From Ehretia macrophylla (lineage: Eukaryota; Streptophyta; Magnoliopsida; Boraginales; Ehretiaceae), in contig CM075768.1 of the NCBI GenBank assembly GCA_037974665.1, forward strand, positions 61,770,316 to 61,834,315: a DNA stretch of 64,000 nt. The letters are read 5' to 3'. A model generated the notes under the pieces. That model saw only the letters and a list, made by a program, of their open reading frames with translations, searched no databases and was not told where the DNA came from. The stretch's first letter is position 1. The number at the start of each line of letters is the position of its first letter. Positions 1 to 13,590 of this stretch are shown in pieces. Position numbers and translations under genes: made by a program.

Positions 1-2864
1 CGTGGTCCCAAACCCGATGCCCTCGGTTTGAGCGCCCAACCTCTACGTAAAGCGAAGCTGTCTAGCCGAAGGTGTCGTGGGATTCGGTAATAGAAATGTG
101 ATGGATTAGGTTGTCGTCCTTTTTGCATCGCACAACGTACGATCCGGGACGAAAAAAGAGCGCAAAAGAATAAAAGTGTCCGAAAACTAGTGAAAACGTT
201 TGATTTTTGGCTCCGATAACAGGCGCAGCCAAGCTAGCTTAGCTGCACCCATCGTAGAGCTCTTAGAGAGCTTTCCAACAGTATGCTGCGCGCCGCATAA
301 CTCCTGACGGATCAAAAGTTATAGGCTCTGGAGTGACGGCGAAGTGGTCCCAAGCCCGATGCCCTCGGTTTGCGGGCCCAGCCTCTACGTGAAGCGAAGC
401 TGTCTTGCCCAAGGTGCCGTGGGATTCGGTAATAGAAATGTGATGGATTAGGTTGTCTTCCTTTTCGCGGCGCACGGCGGACGATCCGGGATAAAAAAAA
501 AAGCGAAAAGAAGAAAAGTGTCCCGAAACTAATGAAAACGTTCGATTTTTGGCTCCGATAACAGGCCCAGCGAAGCCAGCTTTGCTGCCCCCATCGTAGA
601 GCTCTCGGAGAACTTTCCAACGGTATGGTTCGCGCCGCGTAACACCTTGCGGATTAAAATTTATGGGCTCCGGAGCGACGAAGACGTGGTCCTAAGCCCG
701 ATACCTTCGGTTTGCGGGCCCAGCCGCTACGTGAAGCGAAGCTATCTTGCCCAAAGTGCCGTGGGATTCGGTAACAGAAATGTGATGGATTAGGTTGTCG
801 TCCTTTTCGCAGCGCACGACGTACGATCCTGGATGAAAAAAAAGCGCAAAAGAAGAAAAGTGTCGCGAAACTGATGAAAACGATCGATTTTTGGCTCTGA
901 TAACAGGCGCAGCGAAGCCAGCTTAGCTGCCCCCATCGTAGAGCTCTCGAAGAGCATTCCAACAGTATGCTGCGCGCCGCGTAACTCCGTGCGGATCAAA
1001 ATTTATGTGACCCAGTGCGACGGAGACGTGGTCCCAAGACTGATGCCCTCGGTTTGTAGGCCCAGCCTCAACGTGAAGCGAAACTATCTTGCCCAAGGTG
1101 TCATGGGATTCGGTAATAAAAATGTGATGGATTAGGTTGTCGTCCTTTTCGCGGCGCACAACGTACGATCCGGGATGAAAAAAAGCGCAAAAGAAGAAAA
1201 GTGTCCCAAAACTAATGAAAACGTTCGATTTTTGGCTCCGATAACAGGCGCAGCGAAGCCAGCTTAGCTGCCCCGATCTTAGAGCTCTTGGAGAGCTTTC
1301 CAATGGTATGCTTCGCGCCGCGTAACTGTTTGCGGATCAAAAGTTATGGGCTCCGGAGCGACGGAGACGTGGTCCCAAGTCCGATGCCGTCGGTTTGCTG
1401 GCCCAGCCTCTACGTGAAGCGAAGCTGTCTTGACCAAGGTGCCGTGAGATTCGGTAATAGAAATGTTATGGATTAGGTTGTCGTCGGTTTCGCGGCGCAC
1501 GACGTACGATCCGAGATGAAAAATCAGCGTAAAAGAAGAAAATTATACCGAAACTAATGAAAACATTCGATTTTTGGCTCTGATAACAGGCGCAGTGAAG
1601 CCAGCTTAGCCGCCCCCATCGTAGAGCTCTCAGAGAGCTTTCGAACGTTATGTTGCGCGCCGCGTAACTCCCTGTGGATCAAAAGATATGGGCTCTGGAG
1701 CGACGGAGACGTGGTCCCAAGCCCGATGCCCTCGGTTTTCGGGCCTAGCCTCTATGTGAAGCGAAGATGTCTTGCCCAAGGTACCGTGGCATTTGGTAAT
1801 AGAAATGTTATGGATTAGGTTGTCGTCTTTTTCGCGGCGTACGACGTACGATCCGAGAAGAAAAAACAGCGTAAAAAGGAAAAGTGTCCCGCAACTGAAG
1901 AAATCATTCAATTTTTGGATACGATAACAGGTGTAGGGAAGCGAGCTTGGCTGCCCCCTTCGTAGAGCTGTCGGAGAGCTTTCCAACGGTATGCTGCGCG
2001 CCGCGTAACTCCTTGCGGAACAAAAGTTATGAGCTCCGTTGTGACGGAGACGTAGTCGTAAGCCCGATGCCCTCGGTTTGCGGCCCCAGCCTCTACGTGA
2101 AGCGAAGCTGTCTTGCCCAAGGTGCCGTGGGATTCGGAAATAGAAATGTGATGGATTAGGTTGTCGCCCTTTTCGCGGCGCACAACGTACGATCCGGGAT
2201 AAAAAAAGCGCAAAAGATGAAAAGTGTCCCAAAACTAATGAAAACGTTCAATTTTTGGCTCCGATAACAGGTGCAGCAGAGCCAGCTTAGATGCCCCATC
2301 GTAGAGCTCTCGGAGAGCTTTCCAACGGTATGCTTCGCGCCGCGTAACTCCTTGCGGATCAAAAGTTATGGGCTCCAGAGCGACGGAGACGTGGGCCCAA
2401 GCCCGATGCCCTCGGTCTGCAGGCCCAGCCTCTACGTGAAGCGAAGTTGTCTTGCACAAGGTGCCATGGGATTCGGTAATAGAAATGTTATGGATTAGGT
2501 TGTTGTCCGTTTTGCGGCGCACGACGTACGATCCAGGATGAAAACTCAGCGCAAAAGAAGAAAAGTGTACCGAAACTGATGAAAACGTTCGATTTTTGCC
2601 TACAATAACAGGGGCAACGAAGCGAGCTTAGCTGCCCCCATCGTAGAGCTCTTAGAGAGCTTTCCAACAGTATTCTGCGCGCCGCGTAACTCCTTGCGGA
2701 TCAAAAGTTATGGGCTCTTGAGCGACGGAGACGTGGTCCCAAGCCCGATTCCCTCGGTTTGCGGGCCCAGCCTCTACGTAAGGCGAAGCTGTCTTGCCTA
2801 AGGTGCCATGGGATTCGGCAATAGAAATGTGATGGATTAGGTTGTCATCCTTTTCGCGACGGAC

Positions 2865-3776
2865 GACGTACGATCCGGGATAAAAAAAAAAGTGAAAAAG
2901 AACAAAAGTGTCCCAAAATTGATGAAAACTTTCAATTTTTGGCTCTGATAACAGGCGCAGCGAAGCCAGTTAAGATGCCCCCATCGTAGAGCGCTAGGAG
3001 AGCTTTCCAACGGTATGCTGCGCGCCGCGTAACTCCTTGCGGATCAAAAGTTATGGGCTCCGGAGCGACGGAGACGTGGTCCCAAGCCCTAAGCCCTCGG
3101 TTTGCGGGGGCAGCCTCTACGTGAAGGGAAGTTGTCTTGCCCAAGGTGCCGTGGGATTCTGTAACAGAAATGTGATGGATTAGGGTGTGGTCCTTTTCGC
3201 GGCTGACGACGTACTATCCAGGATTAAAAATCAGCGCAAAAGAAGAAAAGTGTAGCAAAACTGATGAAAACGTTTGATTTTTGGCTCCGATAACAGGCGC
3301 GGCTAAGCCAGCTTAGCTGCCCCCATCGTAGAGCTCTCAGAGAGCTTTCCAACGGTATGCTGCGCGCCGCGTTAATCCTTGCGGATCAAAAGGTATGGGC
3401 TCTGGAGCGACGGAGACGTGGTCCCAAGCCCATTTCCCTCGGTTTGCGGGCCCAGCCTCTACGTAAAGCGAAGCTGTCTTGCCCATGGTGCCGTGGGATT
3501 CGGTAATAGAAATGTGATTGATTAGGTTGTCGTCCTTTTCGCGACGGACGACGTACGATCCGGGATAAAAAAAAAAAGCGAAAAAGAACAAAAGTGTCCC
3601 AAAATTGATGAAAACTTTCAATTTTTGGCTCCGATAACAGGCGCAGCGAAGCCAGCTAAGATGCCCCCATCGTAGAGCGCTAGGAGAGCTTTCCAACGGT
3701 ATGCTGCGCGCCGCGTAACTCCTTGCGGATCAAAAGTTATGGGCTCCGGAGCGACGGAGACGTGGTCCCAAGCCCG
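2865..3776. repeat. Two-unit (686-bp) tandem duplication
   Basis: The segment near 2,865-3,090 recurs near 3,551-3,776 with a 686-bp shift. Both copies share rare features: GTGAAAAAGAACAAAAGTG after the A-tract, the change TAAGATGCCCCC, and GTAGAGCGCTAGGAGAG, which breaks the usual inverted repeat. The intervening unit lacks them. This points to a recent dimer duplication. Confidence 0.85.
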
Positions 3777-6610
3777 ATGCCCTCGGTTTGCGGGCCCAGC
3801 CTCTACATGAAGCGAAGCTGTCTTGCCCAAGTTGCCGTGGGATTCGGTAATAGAAATGTTATGGATTAGGTTGTCGTCCGTTTCGCAGCGCACGACGTAC
3901 GATCAGGGATGAAAAATCACTGTAAAAGAAGGAAATTGTACCGAAACTGATGAAAATGTTCGATTTTTGGTTCCGATAACAGGCGCAGCGAAGCCAGCTT
4001 AGCTGCCCCCATCGTAGAGCTCTCAGAGTGCTTTCCAACAGTATGCTGTGCGCTGCGTAACTCCTTGCGGATCAAAGTTATAGGCTCTGGAGCGACGGAG
4101 ACGTGGTCCCATGCCCGATGCCCTCGGTTTGCGGGCCTAGCCTCTATGTGAAGCGAAGCTGTCTTGCCCAAGGTGCTGTGGCATTTGGTAATAGAAATGT
4201 TATTGATTAGGTTGTCAACTTTTTCGTGGCGCACGACGTACGATCCGGGAAGAAAAAACAGCGCAAAAGAGGAAAAGTGTCCCGAAACTAATGAAATATT
4301 CGATTTTTGGATACGATAAGAGGCGCAGCGAAGCGAGCTTGGCTTCCCCCTTCGTAGAGCTCTCGGAGAGCTTTCCAACGGTATGATGCGTGCCGCGTAA
4401 CTCATTGCGGACCAAAAGTTATGGACTCTGGAGCGACGGAGACGTGGTCCAAAGCCCGATGCCCTCGGTTTGCAAGCCCAGCCTCTACGTAAAGCGAAGT
4501 TGTCTTGCCCAAGATGTCGTGGGATTTGGTTATAGAAATGTTATGGATTAGGTTGTCGTCCTTTTCGCGGCGCACAACGTACGATCCGGGACAAAAATAA
4601 GCGCAAAAGAATAAAAGTGTCCCAAAATTGATGAAAACGTTCCATTTTTGGCTCCGATAACAGGCGCAGCAAAGCTGGATTAGCTGCCCCCATCGTAGAG
4701 CTCTCAGGGAGCTTTCCAACGGTATACTGCGCGCCACGTAACTCCTCGCGGATCAAAAGTTATAGGTCTGGAGTGACGGAGACGTGGTCCCGAGCCCGAT
4801 GGCCCTCGGTTTGCGGGACCAGCCTCTACGTGAAGGGAAGCTGTCTTTCCCAAGGTGCCGTGGGATTCGGTAATAGAAATGTGATGGATTAGGTTGTCAT
4901 TATTTTCACGGCGCACAACGTACGATCCGGGATAAAAAAAAAGCGCAAAAGAAGAAAAGTTTCCCGAAACTGATGAAAATGTTCAATTTCTAGCTCTGAT
5001 AACAGGCACAGCAAAGCCTGTTTAGCTGCCACCTTCGTAGAGCTCTCGGAGAGCTTTCCAACGGTATGATTCTCGCCACATAACTCCTTTCGGATCAAAA
5101 GTTATGGGCTCCGGAGCGACGGAGATGTAGTCCCAAGCCCGATGCCGTCGGTTTGCGGGCCCAGCCTCTACGTGAAGCGAAGCTATCTTGCCCAAGGTGC
5201 CGTGGGATTCGGTAATAGAAATGTTATGGATTAGGTTGTCGTCCGTTTCGCTACGCACGACGTACGATCCGAGATGAAAAATCAGCGTAAAAGAAGAAAA
5301 ATGTACCGAAACTAATGAAAACGTTCGATTTTTGGCTCTGATATCAGGCGCAGCGAAGCCAGCTCAGCTGCCCCCATCGTAGAGCTCTCGAAGAGCTTTC
5401 CAACAGTATGCTGCGCGCCGCATAACTCCTTGCGGATCAAAAGTTATGGACTCCGGAGCACAGGAGACGTGGTCTCAAGCCCGATGCCCTCGGTTTGCGG
5501 GCCCAGCCTCTACGTGAAACGAAGTTGTCTTGCCCAAGGTACCGTGGGATTCGGTAATAGAAATGTGATGGATTAGGTTGTCGTCCTTTTCGCGCCGCAC
5601 AACGTACTATCCGGGAAAAAAAAAAGAGCAAAAGAAGAAAAATGTCCCAAAACTGATGAAAACAATCGATTTTTGTCTCCGATAACAGGCGCAGTGAAGT
5701 CGGCTTCGCTGCCCCCATCGTCGAGCTCTCGGAGAGCTTTCCAACAGTATGGTGCGCATGGCGTAACTCCTTGCGGATCAAAATTTATGTGACCCAGTGC
5801 GACAGAGACATAGTCCCGAGCCCGATGCCCTCGGTTTGTCGGCCCAACCTCTACGTAAAGCGAAGCTGTCTTGCCCAAGGTGTCGTGGGATTCGGTAATA
5901 GAAATGTGATGGATTAGGTTGTCGTCTTTTTTCGCGGCGCACAACGTACGATCCGGGATAAAAAAAATCGCAAAAGAAGAAAAGTGTCCCAAAACTAATG
6001 AAAACGTTCAATTTTTGGCTCCGATAACAGGTGCAGCAGAGCCAGCTTAGCTGCGCCCATCGTAGAGCTCTCGGAGAGCTTTCCAATGGTATGCTTCGCG
6101 CTGCGTAATTCCTTGCGGATCAAAAGTTATGGGCACTAGAGCGACGGAGACGTGGTCCCAAGCCCGATGCCCTCGGTTTGCGGGCCCAGCCTCTACGTGA
6201 AGCGAAGCTGTCTTGCCCAAGTTGCCGTGGGATTCGGTAATAGAAATGTTATGGATTAGGTTGTCGTTCGTTTCGCAGCGCACGACGTATGATCAGGGAT
6301 GAAAAATCACTGTAAAAGAAGGAAATTGTACCGAAACTGATGAAAATGTTCGATTTTTGGTTCCGATAACAGGCGCAGCGAAGCCAGCTTAGCTGCCCCC
6401 ATCGTAGAGCTCTCAGAGTGCTTTCCAACGGTATGCTGTGCGCTGCGTAACTCCTTGCGGATCAAAGTTATAGGCTCTGGAGCGACGGAGACGTGGTCCC
6501 AAGCCCGATGCCCTCGGTTTTCGGGCCTAGCCTCTATGTGAAGCGAAGCTGTCTTGCCCAAGGTGCCGTGGTATTTGGTAATAGAAATGTTATTGATTAG
6601 GTTGTCGTCT
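3775..6610. repeat. Seven-unit (2,390-bp) spaced duplication
   Basis: Segments near 3,775-4,220 and 6,165-6,610 share a string of private variants: TTTCGCAGCGCACG, GATCAGGGATGAAAAATCAC, AAAGAAGGAAATTGTACC, TTTTTGGTTCCG, a CTCAGAGTGC arm and the one-base deletion GGATCAAAGTTATAGG. GAAAAATCAC starts at 3,911 and 6,301. The 6.2-kb copy also has an exact counterpart near 60.7 kb. Confidence 0.85.
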
Positions 6611-7802
6611 TTTTTGCGGCGCACGATGTACGATCCGGGAAGAAAACATAGCGTAAAAGAGGAAAAGTGTCCCAAAACTGAAGAAAACATTTGATTTTTG
6701 GCTACGATAACAGGCGCAGCTAAGAGAGCTTCGCTACCCCCTTCATAGATCTCCCGGAGAGCTTTCCAACGGTATACTGCGCACCGCGTAACTCCTTGCG
6801 GATCAAAAGTTATGGTCTCCGGAGCGACGGAGATGTGCTCCTAAGCCCGATGCCCTCGGTTTGCGGGCCCAGCCTCTACGTGAAGCGAAGCTTTCTTGCC
6901 CAAGGTGTCGTGGCATTTGGTAATAGAAATGTTATTGATTAGGTTGTCGTCTTTTTCGCGGCGCACGACGTACGATCCGGGAACAAAAAAACAGCGCAAA
7001 AGTGGAAAAGTGTCTCGAAACTGAAGAAAACATTCTATTTTTTGCTACGATAACAGGCGCAGCGAAGAGAGCTTCGCTGCCCCCTTCATAGATCTCCCGG
7101 AGAGCTTTCCAACGGTATGATTCGCGCCGCGTAACTCCTTCCGGATCAAAAGTTATGGGTTCCGGAGCGACGGAGACGTGGTCCCAAGCACGATGCCGTC
7201 GATTTGCAGGCCCTGCCTCAACGTGAAGCGAAGCTGTTTTACCCAAGGTGCCGTGGGATTCAGTAATAGAAATGTTATGGATTAGGTTGTTGTCCGTTTC
7301 GCGGCGCACGACGTACGATCGGAGATGAAATATCAGTGTAAAAGAAGAAAACTGTACCAAAACTAATGAAAATGTTCAACTTTTGGCTCCGATAATAGGC
7401 GTGGGGAAGCTAGCTTTCCTGCCCCCATCGTAGAGCTCTCGGAGAGCTTTCCAACGGTATGTTGCGCGCTGCGTAATTTCTTCTGGATCAAAAGTTATGA
7501 GCTCCGGAGCGACGGAGACGTGGTCCCAAGCCCGATGCCCTCGCTTTGCGGGCCCAGCCTCTACGTGAAACGAAGTTGTCTTGCCCAAGGTACCGTGGGA
7601 TTCGGTAATAGAAATGTGATGGATTAGGTTGTCGTCCTTTTCGCGCCGCACAACGTACTATCCGGGAAAAAAAAAAGAGCAAAAGAAGAAAAATGTCCCA
7701 AAACTGATGAAAACAATCGATTTTTGTCTCCGATAACAGGCGCAGTGAAGTCGGCTTCGCTGCCCCCATCGTCGAGCTCTCGGAGAGCTTTCCAACAGTA
7801 TG
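5494..7802. repeat. Six-unit spaced copies, 258 bp identical
   Basis: Bases 5,494-5,751 and 7,545-7,802 read identically by eye, including a ten-base A-tract and rare variants CGCGCCGCACAACG, TTTTTGTCTCC and CATCGTCGAGC. The shift is 2,051 bp, six units, the same period that organises the domains near 18-24 and 43-54 kb. Flanks diverge at once. Confidence 0.88.
6700..7130. repeat. Adjacent-unit duplication
   Basis: Two neighbouring units share AAGAGAGCTTCGCT and CTTCATAGATCTCCCGG (GAGAGCT at 6,724 and 7,067, shift 343 bp). Neither motif was noticed elsewhere in the window. This is a single-unit duplication between neighbours. Confidence 0.8.
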
Positions 7803-10800
7803 CTGCGCACCGCGTAACTCCTTTCGGATCAAAAGTAATGGGCTCCAGAGCGACGGAGACGTGGTCCCAAGCCCGATGCCCTCGGTTTGCGAGCCCAGCC
7901 TCTACGTGAAGTGAAGCTATCTTGCCCAAGGTGCCGTGGGATTCGGTAATAGAAATGTGATGGATTAGGTTGTCGTCCGTTTCGCGGCACACGACGTACG
8001 ATCCGGGATGAAAAATCAGCGCAAAAGAAGAAAAGTGTACCGAAACTGATGAAAATGTTCAATTTTTGGCTCCGATAACAGGCGAAACGAAGCCAGCTTA
8101 GCTGCCCCCATCGTAGAGCTCTCAGAGAGCATTCCAATGGTATGCTGCGCGCCACGTAACTCCTTGCGAATCAAAAGTTATGGGCTCTGGAGCGACGGAG
8201 ACGTTGTCCCAAGCCCGATGCCCTTGGTTTTCGGGCCTAGCCTCTATGTGAAGCGAAGCTGTCTTGCCCAAGGTGCCGTGGTATTTGGTAATAGAAATGT
8301 TATTGATTAGGTTGTCGTCTTTTTCGCGGCGCACGACTTACGATCCGGGAAGAAAAAATAGCGCAAAAGAGGAAAAGTGTCTCGAAACTGAAGAAAACAT
8401 TCGATTTTTGGCTACGATAATAGGCGCAGCGAAGTGAGCTTGGCTGTCCCCTTCGTAGACCTCTTGGAGAACTTTCCAACGGTATGCTGCGTGCCGCGTA
8501 ACTCCTTGCGGATCAAAAGTTATGGGCTCCGGAGCGACGGAGACGTGGTCCCAAGCCCGATGCCCTCGGTTTGAGGGCCCAGCCTCTACGTAAAGTGAAG
8601 CTATCTTGCCCAAGGTGCCGTGGGATTCACTAATAGAAATGTGATGGATTAGGTTGTTGTCCTTTTCGCGGCGCACAACGTACGATCCGGGACAAAAAAA
8701 AGAAGAAAAGTGTCCCGAAACTGATGAAAATGTTTGATTTTTAGCTCCGATAACAGGCGCAGCGAAGCCAGCTTAGCTGCCCCCATCGTAGAGCTCTCAG
8801 AGAGCTTTCCAACGGTATGATTCGCGCCGCGTAACTCCTTGCGGATCAAAAGTTATGGGCTCCGGAGCGACGAAGACGTGGTCCCAAGCCCGATGCCGTC
8901 AGTTTGCGGGCCCAGCCTCTACGTGAAGCGAAGCTGTCTTGCCCAAGGTGCCGTGGGATTCGGTAATAGAAATGTTATGGATTAGGTTGTCGTCCGTTTC
9001 GCGGCGCACGACGTACGATCCGAGATGAAAAATCAGCGTAAAAGAAGAAAAGTGTACCGAAATTAATGAAAACGTTTGATTTTTGGCTCCGATAACAAGC
9101 GCAGCGAAGCCAGCTAAGCTGCCCCCATCGTAGATCTCTCAGAGAGCTTTCCAACGGTAGGCTGCGCGCCGCGTAACACCTTACGGATCAAAAGTTATGG
9201 CCTCCGGAGCGACGGAGACGTGGTCACATGCCCGATGCCCTCGGTTTGCGGGCCCAGCTTCTCCGTGAAGAGAAGCTATCTTGCCCAAGGTGCTGTGGGA
9301 TTCGGTAATAGAAATGTGATGGATTAGGTTGTCGTCCTTTTCGAGGCACACGACGTACGATCCGGGATGAAAAATCAGCGTAAAAGAAGAAAAATGTACC
9401 GAAACTAATGAAAACGTTCGATTTTTGGCTCTGATATTAGGCGCAGCGAAGCCAGCTCAGCTGCCCCCATCGTAGAGCTCTCAGAGTGCTTTCCAACGGT
9501 ATACTGCGCGCCGCGTAACTCCTTGCGGATCAAAAGTTATGGGCTCTGGAGCGACGGAGACGTGGTCCCAAGCCCGATGCCCTCGGTTTGCGGGCCCAGC
9601 CTCTACGTGAAGCGAAGCTGTCTTGCCCAAGGTGTCGTGGGATTCGGTAATAGAAATGTGATGTATTAGGTTGTCGTCCTTTCCGCGGCGGAGTACGTAC
9701 GATCCGGGATAAAAAAAAAAGCGCAGAAGAAGAAAAGTGTCCCAAAACTGATGAAAACGATCGATTTATGGCTCCGATAATAGGCGCATCGAAGCCGGCT
9801 TAGCTGCCCCCATCGTAAAACTCTCAGAGAGATTTCCAACGGTATGCTGTGCGCCACGTAACTTATTGCGTATCAAAAGTTATGGGCTACGGAGCGACGG
9901 ACACGTGGTCTCAAGCCCGTTGCCCTCGGTTTGCGAGCCCAACCTCTACGTGAAACGAAGTTGTCTTGCCCACGGTACCGTGGGATTCGGTAATAGAAAT
10001 GTGATGGATTAGGTTGTCGTCTTTTTCGCGACGAACAACGTACGATACGGGACAAAAAAAAGCGCAAAAGAAGAAAAGTGTCCTGAAACTGATTAAAATG
10101 ATTGATTTTTAGCTCCGATAATAGGCGCAGTGAAGCCAGCTTGGCTGCCCCCATCGTAGAGCTCTCAGAGAGCTTTCCAACGGTATGCTGCGCGCCGCAT
10201 AACTCCTTGCGGATCAAAAGTTATGGGACCCGGAGCGACAGAGATGTGATCCCAAGCCCGATGCCCTCGGTTTGCGGGCCCAGCCTCTACGTAAAGCGAA
10301 GCTGTCTTGCCCAAGATGCCGTGGGATTCGGTAATAGAAATGTGATGGATTAGGTTGTTGTCCTTTTCGCGGCGCACAACGTACGATCCGGGACAAAAAA
10401 AAGCGCAAAAGAAGAAAAGTGTCCTAAAACTGATGAAAATATTCGATTTTTGGCTCGGATAACCGGCGCAGCGAAGCCAGCTTATCTACCCCCATCGTAG
10501 AGCTCTCAGAGAGCTTTCCAACGGTATGATTCGCGCCGCGTAACTCCTTGCGGATCAAAAGTTATGGGCTCCGGAGCGACGAAGACGTGGTCCCAAGCCC
10601 GATGCCGTCAGTTTGCGGGCCCAGCCTCTACGTGAAGCGAAGCTGTCTTGCCCAAGGTGCCATGGATTAGGTAATAGAAATGTTGTAGATTAGGTTGTCG
10701 TCCGTTTCGCGGCGCACGACGTACGATCCGAGATGAAAAATCACCATAAAAGAGGAAAAGTGTACCGAAACTAACAGAAATGTTCGATTTTTGGCTTCGA

Positions 10801-12639
10801 TATCAGGCGCAGTGAAGCCATCTCAGCTGCCCCTATCGTAGAGCTCTCGAAGAGCTTTCCAACGGTATGCTGCACTGCGTAACTCCTTGCGGATCAAAAG
10901 TTATGGGCTCCGGAGCGACGGAGACGTGGTCCCAAGCCCGATGCCCTAGGTTTGCGGGCCCAGCCTGTACGTGAAGCGCAACTGTCTTGCCCAAGGTGTC
11001 GTGGGATTCGGTAATAGAAATGTGATGGATTAGGTTGTCGTCCTTTTCGCGGCGCACAACGTACGATCCGGGATAAAAAAAAAGCGCAAAAGAAGAAAAG
11101 TGTCCCAAAACTGATGATAACTTTCAATTCTTGGCTTCGATAACAGGCGCAACGAAGCCAACTTAGCTGCCCCCATTGTAGAGCTCTCGGAGAGCTTTTC
11201 AACTGTATGCTGCGTGCCGCGTAACTCCTTACGGATCAAAAGTTATGTGCTCCAGAGCGATGGAGACGTGGTCCCAAGCCCGATGCCCTCGGTTTTCGGG
11301 CCCAGCCTCTACATGAAGCGAAGCTATCTTGCCTAAGGTACCATGGGATTCGGTAGTAGAAATGTTATGGATTAGGTTGTCATCCGTTTTGCGACGCACG
11401 ACGTACGATCCGGGATGAAAAATCAGCGCAAAAGAAGAAAAGTGTACCGAAACTGATGAAAATATTCGATTTTTGGCTCCGATAACAGGCGCAGCGAAGA
11501 TAGTTTAGCTGCCCCCATCGTAGAGCTCTCAGAGAGCATTCCAATGGTATGCTGCGCGCCACGTAACTCCTTGCGGATCAAAAGTTATGGGCTCTGGAGC
11601 GACAGACACATGGTCCCAAGCCCGATGCCCTCGGTTTTCGGGCCTAGCCACTATGTGAAGCGCAGCTGTGTTGCCCAAGGTACCGTGGCATTTGGTAATA
11701 GAAATGTTATTGATTAGGTTGTTATCTTTTTCGCGGTGCACGACGTACAATCCTGAAAGAAAAAACAGCGCAAAAAAAAAAAGTGTCCCGCAACTGAAGA
11801 AATCATTCAATTTTTGGATACGATAGCAGGTGTAGCGAAGCGAGCTTGGCTGCCCCCTTCGTAGAGCTGTCGGAGAGCTTTCCAACGGTATGCTGCGCGC
11901 TGCGTAACACCTTGCGGATCAAAAGTTATGGGCTCCGGAGCGACGGAGATGTGGTCCTATGCCCGATGCCCTCGGTTTACGGGCCCAGCCTCTACGTGAA
12001 GCGAAGCTGTCTTGGCCAAGGTGCTGTGGGATTCGGGAATAGAAATGTGATGGATTAGGTTGTCATCCTTTTCGCGGCGCACAACGTACGATTCGGGACA
12101 AAAAAAAAAGTGCAAAAGAAGAAAAGTGTCCCGAAACTGATGAAAATGTTCGATTTTTGGCTCCGATAACAGGCGCAGCGAAGCCAGCTTAGCTGCCCCC
12201 ATCGTAGAGCTCTCGGAGAGCTTTCCAACGGTATGATTCGCGCCGCGTAACTCTTTGCGGATCAAAAGTTATGGGCTCCGGAGCGATGGAGACGTGCTCC
12301 CAAGCGCGATGCCCTCGGTTTTCGGGCCCAGCCTTTATGTGAAGCGAAGCTGTCTTGCCCAAGGTGCCATGGAATTCGGTAATAGAAATGTGATGGATTA
12401 AGTTGTCATCCTTTTCGCGGCGCACGATGTACGATCCGGGATGAAAAAAAAGTGCATAAGAAGAAAAGTGTCCCGAAACTAATGAAAACATTCGATTTTT
12501 GGCTCCGATAGCAGGCCCAGCGAAGCCAGCTTAGCTGCCCCCAACGTAGAGCTCTCGGAGAGCTCTCCAACGGTATAATGCGCACCGCGTAACACCTTGC
12601 GGATCAAAAGTTATGGGCTCTGGAGCGACGAAGACGTGG

Positions 12640-12900
12640 TCCCATGCCCGATGCCTTCCGTTTGCGGGCCCAGCCTCTACGTGAAGCGAGCTTGGCTACC
12701 TCCTTCGTAAAGCTCTCGGACAGCTTTCCAACGCTATGCTGCGCGCCGCGTAACTCCTTGCGGATCAAAAGTTATAGGACCCGGAGCGACGGAGACGTGG
12801 TCCCAAGCCCGATGCCCTCGGTTTGCGGTCCCAGCCTCTACGTGAAGCGAAGATGTCTTGCCCAAGGTGCCGTGAGATTCGATAATAAAAATGTGATGTA
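12640..12900. repeat. Truncated unit with ~180-bp deletion
   Basis: At about 12,680-12,690 the sequence runs from CTCTACGTGAAGCGA (unit position ~147) straight into GCTTGGCTACCTCC (unit position ~328). About 180 bp are missing. Both ends carry GAAGCGA, so the deletion probably arose by recombination or slippage between these 7-bp direct repeats about half a unit apart. Confidence 0.85.
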
Positions 12901-13590
12901 TTAGATTTTCGTCCTTTTTGCGGCGCACGACGTACGATCCGGGAAGAAAAAAAAGCACATAAGAAGAAAAGTGTCTCGAAAATGATGAAAACGTTCGATT
13001 TTTGGCTCCGATAACTGGCCCAGCGAAGCCAGCTTCGCTGCCCCCATCGTAGAGCTCTTAGAGAGCTTTCCAACGGTTTGCTGCGCACCGCGTAACACCT
13101 TGCGGATCAAAAGTTATAGGCTCCGGAGCGACGGAGACGTGGTCCCAAGCCCGATGCCCTCGGTTTGCGGGCCCAGCTTCTACGTGAAGCGAAGCTGTCT
13201 TGCCCAAGGTACCGTGGGATTCGGTAATAGAAATGTGACGTATTAGGTTGTCGTATTTTTCGCGGCAGACTACGTACGATCCGGGACAAAAAAAAAGCGC
13301 AAAAGAAGAAAAGTGTACCGAAACTGATGATAACGTTCGATTTTTTACTCCGATAATAGGCGCAGCAGCCGGCTCAGCTGCCCCCATTGTAGAGCTCTCG
13401 GAGAGCTTTCCAACGGTATGCTGCTCCACGTAACTCCTTGTGGATCAAAAGTTATGGGACTTGGAGCGACGGAGACGTGGTCCGAGGCTCGATGCCCCCG
13501 GTTTGCGGGACCAGACACTGCGTGAACCGAACATGTCTTGCCCATGGTGCCTTGGGATTCGGTAATAGAAATGTGATAGATTAGGTTGCC

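Larger units (their letters stand above)
1..13590. repeat. Array region 1: loosely ordered units
   Basis: About 40 units without a consistent higher-order period. Local block copies are visible: 2 units apart (2.9 and 3.55 kb), 7 units apart (3.9 and 6.3 kb), 6 units apart (5.5 and 7.55 kb), 1 unit apart (6.72 and 7.07 kb) and 29 units apart (1.87 and 11.77 kb). A subtype with GCATTTGGTAATAG, TTATTGATTAGG and a GAAGAAAAAACAGCG A-tract is common here (for example near 4.2, 6.6, 8.3 and 11.7 kb). One unit near 12.68 kb carries a large deletion. No gene or foreign sequence was seen. Confidence 0.85.

Noticed and set aside
3177..3190. Telomere-like TTAGGG
   Set aside because: A single variant of the unit motif GGATTAGGTTGTCG; it is not repeated in tandem.
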